From: Empedobacter stercoris
GTDB taxonomy: Bacteria > Bacteroidota > Bacteroidia > Flavobacteriales > Weeksellaceae
NCBI RefSeq assembly: GCF_965137335.1
Contig: NZ_CBCRZD010000008.1
DNA length: 64,000 nt
Strand: one strand, 5' to 3'
Below the pieces are notes generated by a model. That model saw nothing but the letters and a program-made list of their open reading frames with translations, had not been told where the DNA came from and made no database searches. A program made the position numbers and the translations under genes. This document shows positions 58,688 to 64,000 of this stretch, one piece after another (the first letter of the stretch is position 1; each line of letters starts with the position of its first letter).

Positions 58688-58837
58688 ATGGCAAAAAAGA
58701 CAGTAGCAACCCTACAAACAGGGTCTAAAAAAATGACCAAAGTAATCAAAATGGTAAAATCTCCTAAATCTGGAGCTTACGTATTTGTTGAAAAAGTAGT
58801 TAACGCTGACGATACTGATGCGTTCTTCGCAAAATAA
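58688..58837 (+). CDS. DUF4295-family protein, probable Bacteroidota ribosomal protein
   Basis: This 49-residue basic protein begins MAKKTVATLQTGSKKMTKV and ends VNADDTDAFFAK. DUF4295 is confined to Bacteroidota and is regularly third in an rpmB-rpmG operon, as here. From memory, ribosome structures of Flavobacterium identified an extra large-subunit protein (called bL38) that fits this family; that link is not checked. The start is preceded by an A/T-rich 14-nt spacer. Confidence 0.85.
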   Translation: MAKKTVATLQTGSKKMTKVIKMVKSPKSGAYVFVEKVVNADDTDAFFAK

Positions 58838-58870
58838 TTGTTAGCTTAATAGAAAATATTAAGGTTAATA

Positions 58871-58897
58871 GAGCTGCTCTTTTGGGCGGCTTTTTTA
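58871..58897 (+). terminator. Terminator of the rpmB operon
   Basis: AGCTGCTC (58872-58879) pairs with GGGCGGCT (58884-58891), using two G-U pairs, and is followed by a T-run. Confidence 0.82.
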
Positions 58898-58951
58898 TTT
58901 CCTTATATTTTATGTATCTTCGTACAAAATTTTAAAGAAATTTAGCTTTTA

Positions 58952-59914
58952 ATGAGTTGGTTCAAAAAGATATTAGGTAAAGAAAGCAAAGAAAAATTAG
59001 ATGAAGGTTTAGAGAAATCTAAAACTTCTTTGTTTGATAAAATTAGTCGTGCTGTTGTTGGGAAATCAAAAGTAGACGATGAGGTTTTAGACGACTTAGA
59101 AGAAGTCTTAATTTCTTCTGACGTTGGAGTAGAAACAACAATCAAAATTATTCGTCGAATAGAAGAACGAGTAGAACGTGATAAATATGTTTCGACTTCC
59201 GAATTAGATAAGATTCTACGCGAAGAAATTGCGGGTTTACTTTCTGAAAATAATATCGAAGATACAAATGGTTTTGCTATCCCTAAAAAAGACGTTCCCT
59301 ATGTAATTATGGTAGTCGGCGTTAACGGAGTAGGTAAAACAACGACGATTGGTAAATTGGCTTCTCAATTTAAATCACAAGGCTTAAAAGTAGTACTTGG
59401 TGCGGCAGATACGTTTCGTGCGGCAGCTGTCGATCAGTTAGTGATTTGGTCAGAGCGTGCAGGTGTGCCAATTGTAAAACAAGCGATGGGTTCAGACCCT
59501 GCTTCGGTTGCATTTGATACCATTCAATCAGCAGTTGCGCAAAATGCAGATGTTGTGTTGATAGATACAGCTGGTCGTTTACACAATAAAGTAAATTTGA
59601 TGAACGAGTTGACAAAAATTAAACGCGTCATGCAAAAGGTTATTCCAGATGCGCCTCACGAAGTTTTATTGGTGTTAGATGGTTCAACAGGTCAAAATGC
59701 TTTTGAGCAAGCAAAACAATTTACGCAAGCAACAGAAGTTTCTTCTTTAGCGGTAACCAAATTAGATGGAACAGCTAAAGGTGGAGTGGTGATTGGTATT
59801 TCGGACCAATTTCAAATTCCAGTAAAATACATCGGTGTAGGTGAAGGAATCAACGATTTACAAGCCTTCAATAAAATGGAGTTTGTCGACTCTTTTTTCA
59901 AACGTAACAATTAA
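58952..59914 (+). CDS. ftsY: Signal recognition particle receptor FtsY
   Basis: FtsY is the membrane-associated SRP receptor GTPase that targets nascent membrane proteins to SecYEG. The 320-residue protein has a short charged N-terminus (no long acidic A-domain), the NG domain with G1 GVNGVGKTTTIGKLA, DTFRAAAVDQL, DTAGR, TKLDGTAKGG and the C-terminal GVGEGINDLQAF. It is preceded by the rpmB-operon terminator and followed by its own terminator. Confidence 0.97.
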   Translation: MSWFKKILGKESKEKLDEGLEKSKTSLFDKISRAVVGKSKVDDEVLDDLEEVLISSDVGVETTIKIIRRIEERVERDKYVSTSELDKILREEIAGLLSENNIEDTNGFAIPKKDVPYVIMVVGVNGVGKTTTIGKLASQFKSQGLKVVLGAADTFRAAAVDQLVIWSERAGVPIVKQAMGSDPASVAFDTIQSAVAQNADVVLIDTAGRLHNKVNLMNELTKIKRVMQKVIPDAPHEVLLVLDGSTGQNAFEQAKQFTQATEVSSLAVTKLDGTAKGGVVIGISDQFQIPVKYIGVGEGINDLQAFNKMEFVDSFFKRNN

Positions 59915-59965
59915 AAGTCTTCGTTTTCGATACATTTTAAAATACTCAAAATGAACATAAAATAT

Positions 59966-60000
59966 AAATCCTTCACGTTTTTCTTGAAGGATTTTTTTTG
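59966..60000 (+). terminator. Terminator of ftsY
   Basis: Ten-base arms AAATCCTTCA (59966-59975) and TGAAGGATTT (59985-59994) are followed by a T-run. Confidence 0.9.
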
Positions 60001-60010
60001 TTTAAAATCG

Positions 60011-60670
60011 TTAATAAAAATCATCTAAAGTATAATGTTTAAATCTAACCTTAGAATCCTTTGCATATTTTTTTATAGTTGATTTAATGCCAGCGTTTCT
60101 TCTTAATTTATTTACATTTTTGATATCTTGAATAGGCCAAAGAATTAATTCTGTTTTGTCTGTACTTTTTAATTTAACTTGAAAAAATTGAGTTCCATAA
60201 ATTTGAGGTTTTTTGTCATACACAAGGCTTTTATCAAGAGTGAACGCATAATATTTGAAATCTAATTGTTTGTTATCAACAGCTTGTTTCAGAAGATTAA
60301 GGTATTTTTTTGGATTTTTCGAATGTTGAATAATTTGCCAAGCAATAGAACTATCATTATTTCCAACTAAATCATTTCCTGGATATCCATATTCTTTTAT
60401 TATCGAATCAATTTTAGAAATATTAATGGAATCAATTTTGTTCATTTCCTTTTCGAGAAATGATTTTACTTGATGTTTATCAATATTGTTTGACAAAGCA
60501 ATAGAATCCGTTTTTGATTCTAAAACAGTAGGAATAAAATATATTTTCCTGATTTTTTGATCATTATGATCAACTTTTATTAATTCATCTTTCAAAGAAG
60601 AATTAATTTTATCTTGTCCAAAAATATTGATAGAAATAACCATTAGAAAACTCAATAATTTATAATTCAT
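60011..60670 (-). CDS. Secreted protein, DUF6624-like
   Basis: The 219-residue protein has a signal peptide (MNYKLLSFLMVISINIFGQ). It shows the DUF6624 pattern: a DQKIRKIY motif near the start, IIKEYGYPGNDLVGNNDSS, AWQIIQHSKNPKKYLNLL and PQIYGTQFFQVK. It is exported, probably periplasmic, and has no known function. It follows another secreted protein gene on the minus strand (15-nt gap), so the two likely form an operon. The family name is from memory of the motif set. Confidence 0.75.
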   Translation of the reverse strand: MNYKLLSFLMVISINIFGQDKINSSLKDELIKVDHNDQKIRKIYFIPTVLESKTDSIALSNNIDKHQVKSFLEKEMNKIDSINISKIDSIIKEYGYPGNDLVGNNDSSIAWQIIQHSKNPKKYLNLLKQAVDNKQLDFKYYAFTLDKSLVYDKKPQIYGTQFFQVKLKSTDKTELILWPIQDIKNVNKLRRNAGIKSTIKKYAKDSKVRFKHYTLDDFY

Positions 60671-60685
60671 AACTAATAATTAAGT

Positions 60686-61120
60686 TTAATACACCACTTT
60701 TATATACTCCTTAAAAAAACGTTTACTTTTATTTTCTTTCTTTGAAACTGTTTTTAAAAATTCATTCAAATATTCACGAAAAGGAGAATCTTTTGCCAAA
60801 GCATCTTGTTTTTTACTTGTCAAAATCTGTATCGTACCATACATTTCTTCCTCATTTTCTATGCTCGATGCAATCAATGTAAATGTTTCATTTGCTTCGT
60901 TGATAACCCTACGATTCGACCAAACCAATGAGACTTCATTATTTTCAGAATACATCACATTATCCCATTTCCCAAACCAATCGAAAAGCATTTTTTTTCC
61001 AACCAATGATGTCTGAAAACTTTCTACTCGATAAGTTGTCAACGAGCGTTGGGCTTGTTCTTGCGCGTTCAGTATATTGATCGTTAGAAATAGTGTAATA
61101 AAAAGAATTAATTTTTTCAA
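60686..61120 (-). CDS. Hypothetical secreted protein
   Basis: From a TTG start at 61120 the protein is 144 residues and begins with a clean signal peptide MKKLILFITLFLTINILNAQ. The ATG at 61165 would add 15 residues rich in Arg and Leu before that signal and is less likely. The mature part contains KKMLFDWFGKWDNVMYSENN and WSNRRVINEANETFTLIASS. It is not recognised and no catalytic motif is seen. The DUF6624-like gene follows after 15 nt. Confidence 0.65.
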   Translation of the reverse strand: MKKLILFITLFLTINILNAQEQAQRSLTTYRVESFQTSLVGKKMLFDWFGKWDNVMYSENNEVSLVWSNRRVINEANETFTLIASSIENEEEMYGTIQILTSKKQDALAKDSPFREYLNEFLKTVSKKENKSKRFFKEYIKVVY

Positions 61121-61233
61121 TTTTAAAAATCTTGTATAGCGTAAAGTTATCAAAAATAAAATCAAAAGTTATGTAACTTTTTCATCATTCATACGTCATA
61201 TTAAAAGACACTAATACTAAATAGTAGAAAACC

Positions 61234-63309
61234 ATGAGAAAATTTTTTGTACTTGCTGTTACATTATCAGGAATCTTTGCTTTCGGGCAAGAAGAAATTC
61301 AAGATTCAATTGATTATAATCCAATCGAAATAGAGGAAGTTTTAATTCAATCGCAACGAAAAAAAATGTTTGCAGACAAAGCGGTTTATACATTTGATAA
61401 AGAAGCATTGGAGAAAGCACGTTATGCAAAAGATTTATTGAATACATTACCAGAGCTAAATGTAGATCCAATTTCTAATTCAATTCAGAGTACAAAAGGT
61501 GGAACAACATTGTTGTTGATAAACGGAATTGAAGCAACAGACAATCAAATTCGTGCTGTCAAACCGCAAGATGTAGTACGTGTAGAATATTTTGATATTC
61601 CACCAACGCGTTATGCAAATCGTGCAGATCAGGTGGTTAATTTGATTACGCGTAATCCAGAAAACGGATATGTTTTTGGTGTAGAGGGTATTACTTCTCC
61701 TTTGACCGGTTTTGTAGATGGTTCTGCCTATGCGAATTTCACAAAAGGAAAAAATAATTTTGGTGTTGAATATTCGCTTAGTTTAAGAGATTATGATAAT
61801 CGTGAAAACACTAATTCGTATGCATACCAATTAAATAATAATCAATACAAAACAACCGAACATCGTTTTGATCATTTTGGTTATACCTTTCAAAATGCAA
61901 TTTTACGTTATACCAATACAGATTCTGACAAATATACTTTTCAAGCAAAGTTAGATTTAGAAATTTTGACAAGTTTTACAGATGTTAATGGAAAAAGTAT
62001 CTTTTTGATGAATAATGTTTCGGAGAATCATACGACCTATAAACATGGCAATAGTGGTTATACAAAACCTACAGTAGATTTGTATTATTCTCGAAAATTA
62101 GGAAAGAAAGATGAATTGAGTTTAAATTTCGTTGGTTCTATTTTCAATACCGATACATACGAATTATCGAAAGAATGGGTAACAAATACCGAAAATAGTG
62201 TTTTTAATAACGAAATGAAATTGAAAGCTGAACAAACTTCTATTGTTGGAGAAGTTGCGCATACGCATGATTTTAAATCAGGAAAATTGAGTTCAGGCTA
62301 CCGAATTACGACAAACGATATCAACAATGATTTGGTAAATTTAGATGGATCTTCTCGTTACAAAGTAAATTATTTGCAACAGTATATGTACACGGAGTTT
62401 TCTGGAAAAACAAAAAAGTTGATGTATCGTTTGGGAATGGGATTGACAAATATCAATAATCAAAGTGCGGAAGATTCGCAAAATACATGGACTATTACAC
62501 CAAAAATCGTTTTGGGTTATGAATTAGCGAAGAACCAAAGTTTACGTTTTACAAGTTCCTATACACCAAGAAGTCCTTGGAGCGATGCGTTGAGTAGTAA
62601 TGTGGTGCAAATGGTTCCGAATATTGTACGCAAAGGAAATCCAGAATTAAATATTCAAAAAACGTTTAGCAATAATTTGATTTATTCATACAATTCAAAA
62701 TATTTTGATTTAAATACAACTTTATTTTACTCTCACAGAAAAGACGCCATAAATCAACTGTATGTGTTAGACGGAAATCGATACGCGTTGACGTACGAAA
62801 ATGCTCAAAATGCTCAAAGTTTAGGTGTACAAGTTTCAGGGTCTATCAAACCATTCGGAACAGATTTATTAACATTAAAATTAGTTCTAACACCAACATC
62901 AGAAAGTGTAAAACTAAATGATGGAAAAACAATTAAAAACGATTATATCGGAAATAATTTTGTTATTAATTCAGTGTACAAAAACTTTAGTTTGATGTAT
63001 GCATTTAATATTCCAGTTTATTCATTGAGTGGACCGTTTTTAGACACGAACGAAAACAAAAGTCATTTGGTGTTAAGTTATAAATTAAACAATTGGTCAT
63101 TTAAAACAGGTGCCTATTGGCTTGGAATGCCTTCGGAATATAAATCAAAATCCGTTGCAGAAAGTATTGTGCAAACAACAAACCATACACAAATTTGGAA
63201 CAATAAAAATATGTTTATCTTAGGGTTTAGTTACGATTTTGCAACTGGTAAGAAAACAAATATCAATCGTAAATTACAAAACCAAACTGCAGGTGCAGCA
63301 ACGTTTTAA
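61234..63309 (+). CDS. TonB-dependent receptor-type outer membrane protein
   Basis: The 691-residue protein has a signal peptide ending IFAFGQ and then a plug domain: EVLIQSQRKKMFADKAVYTF, ARYAKDLLNTLPELNVDP, TLLLINGIEATDNQI and DVVRVEYFDIPPTRYANRAD. A 22-strand-type barrel rich in aromatic residues follows. The short N-terminal region before the plug has no carboxypeptidase-regulatory domain. Instead, a separate regulatory-domain gene lies 18 nt downstream. The ligand is unknown, and it resembles the outer-membrane receptor group without SusD partners. It is divergent from the secreted pair. Confidence 0.85.
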   Translation: MRKFFVLAVTLSGIFAFGQEEIQDSIDYNPIEIEEVLIQSQRKKMFADKAVYTFDKEALEKARYAKDLLNTLPELNVDPISNSIQSTKGGTTLLLINGIEATDNQIRAVKPQDVVRVEYFDIPPTRYANRADQVVNLITRNPENGYVFGVEGITSPLTGFVDGSAYANFTKGKNNFGVEYSLSLRDYDNRENTNSYAYQLNNNQYKTTEHRFDHFGYTFQNAILRYTNTDSDKYTFQAKLDLEILTSFTDVNGKSIFLMNNVSENHTTYKHGNSGYTKPTVDLYYSRKLGKKDELSLNFVGSIFNTDTYELSKEWVTNTENSVFNNEMKLKAEQTSIVGEVAHTHDFKSGKLSSGYRITTNDINNDLVNLDGSSRYKVNYLQQYMYTEFSGKTKKLMYRLGMGLTNINNQSAEDSQNTWTITPKIVLGYELAKNQSLRFTSSYTPRSPWSDALSSNVVQMVPNIVRKGNPELNIQKTFSNNLIYSYNSKYFDLNTTLFYSHRKDAINQLYVLDGNRYALTYENAQNAQSLGVQVSGSIKPFGTDLLTLKLVLTPTSESVKLNDGKTIKNDYIGNNFVINSVYKNFSLMYAFNIPVYSLSGPFLDTNENKSHLVLSYKLNNWSFKTGAYWLGMPSEYKSKSVAESIVQTTNHTQIWNNKNMFILGFSYDFATGKKTNINRKLQNQTAGAATF

Positions 63310-63327
63310 TAAAATAAAAACACACTT

Positions 63328-63945
63328 ATGAAAAAGACACTCTTACTTTTTACTTTGTTCACTTTTTTTGTAAACGCTCAGTTTATAAATTTGAAAATAG
63401 TTGATTATTCGGATAAATTACCTATCGATGATGTAGATATTTATTTTAAATCGTCTTCCAGAAATTTTGTTTCAGATCTGGAAGGAAAAGTTGTTATTGA
63501 TTTGTCTAATATTAATGCAAGAGATGAGTTAATAATTTCGAAAAAGGATTATCAAGATGCGTTGGTTAAAGTTGCTGATATCAAAACAGATTTGACAATA
63601 GAGCTCGAAAAATTATCACGTATTGAATTAGCCGAAACGTTAATTACAAATCTAAAAGCAGAAGATATTTTGGAAAAAGCTATTGATAATTATGAACAAA
63701 ATTTTAATGTTGATAAATATTATTTCTTAGCTGATTATAGACAAAATATTTTATATGATTCAATTGACAATGATTTTTTAAACTTAGATTTACAATTCAA
63801 ATTTGATAAAGGTTCTTTAAAAATAAAATCAAATAATAAGTTGAAAGAACATGTAAAAGTAAATCGGGAAAAAAAAGTAAATCTTATCTTGAGTTATTAT
63901 TTGCCATGTTCAAGTTATAAGTGCAACTGGCCAAGTAGATTTTAG
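63328..63945 (+). pseudogene. Exported protein with carboxypeptidase-regulatory-like domain, probably truncated by frameshift
   Basis: The open frame of 205 residues has a signal peptide (MKKTLLLFTLFTFFVNAQ) and a carboxypeptidase-regulatory-like domain (DKLPIDDVDIYFKSSSRNF, DLEGKVVIDLS). It then runs through a helical region (AEDILEKAIDNYEQNF), which in related proteins is followed by a longer domain. The last 20 residues (from NLILSYYLPC) look non-coding in style. After an A8 run at 63869-63876, an alternative frame reads KSYLELLFAMF, and further on another reads SATGQVDFSFSIGLI before stopping. A frameshift, natural or from the assembly, is likely. The gene also ends near the window edge. 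Confidence 0.5.
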
Positions 63946-64000
63946 TTTTTCGATAGGGCTAATATAGCCAAACTTTCTTACTCTTCTATTGTTAATTAAT

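Noticed and set aside
1..64000. CRISPR arrays, IS elements, tRNA or rRNA genes
   Set aside because: No regularly spaced repeats, transposase or integrase frames, terminal inverted repeats or tRNA-like cloverleaf sequences were seen on reading the intergenic regions.

Overview
The window is AT-rich chromosomal DNA of a member of the Bacteroidota, class Flavobacteriia, most likely a Weeksellaceae-type organism (Empedobacter, Weeksella or Chryseobacterium relatives; the genus is a guess). The signs are promoters of the form TTG-N18/19-TAnnTTTG, almost no Shine-Dalgarno sequences, Bacteroidota families (DUF4295, DUF4834, GLPGLI, DUF4260), a type IX secretion C-terminal domain, carboxypeptidase-regulatory/TonB receptor proteins, and zinc-free variants of several ribosomal proteins. 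No tRNA, rRNA, CRISPR array, insertion sequence or prophage was seen. No gene-free gap exceeds about 265 bases.

Layout. 1-4200: acetate transporter (satP), a GlsB-like gene broken by an in-frame amber codon, phosphoglucosamine mutase (glmM) and a TPR protein. 4225-9542 (minus): a phosphate uptake locus with three PiT permeases and one DUF47/PhoU-like partner. 9683-27253 (plus): the ribosomal superlocus, rpsL-rpsG-fusA-rpsJ / rplC to rpsN / rpsH to rplQ, with secY, infA and rpoA. It is cut into three transcription units. Each begins with a near-identical strong promoter and a hairpin at the predicted 5' end of the mRNA; the first two breaks are marked by intrinsic terminators after rpsJ and after rpsN.

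27304-40440: envelope genes. These are a frameshifted outer membrane beta-barrel gene, a tight operon (DUF6263-like lipoprotein, DUF4834, YfhO membrane protein, glycosyltransferase), a GLPGLI protein with its TonB-receptor-like partner, malic enzyme (maeB), and a type IX-secreted protein. 40464-47213 (minus): EamA transporter, class C serine hydrolase, YdhR-like monooxygenase and DUF4260 protein (both preceded by a shared palindrome), lepA, and a NagX-like acyltransferase. 47343-54728: aspA, two small unknown genes framed by direct repeats, a DEAD-box helicase, metZ, dnaK and a small zincin. 54789-64000: M1 aminopeptidase, lnt, rpmB-rpmG-DUF4295, ftsY, two secreted unknown proteins, a TonB-dependent receptor, and a probably broken carboxypeptidase-regulatory-domain gene at the window edge.

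Most of the window is housekeeping. The observations most worth a second look are regulatory: an rplC-rplD leader RNA with two mutually exclusive pairings, leader hairpins at rpsH and rpsL, a perfect hairpin between infA and rpmJ, a duplicated palindromic operator at the YdhR/DUF4260 genes, and three genes whose -7 box lies only 4-6 nt from the start codon, which predicts leaderless mRNAs. Two N bases and three disrupted reading frames mean some breaks could be assembly errors.
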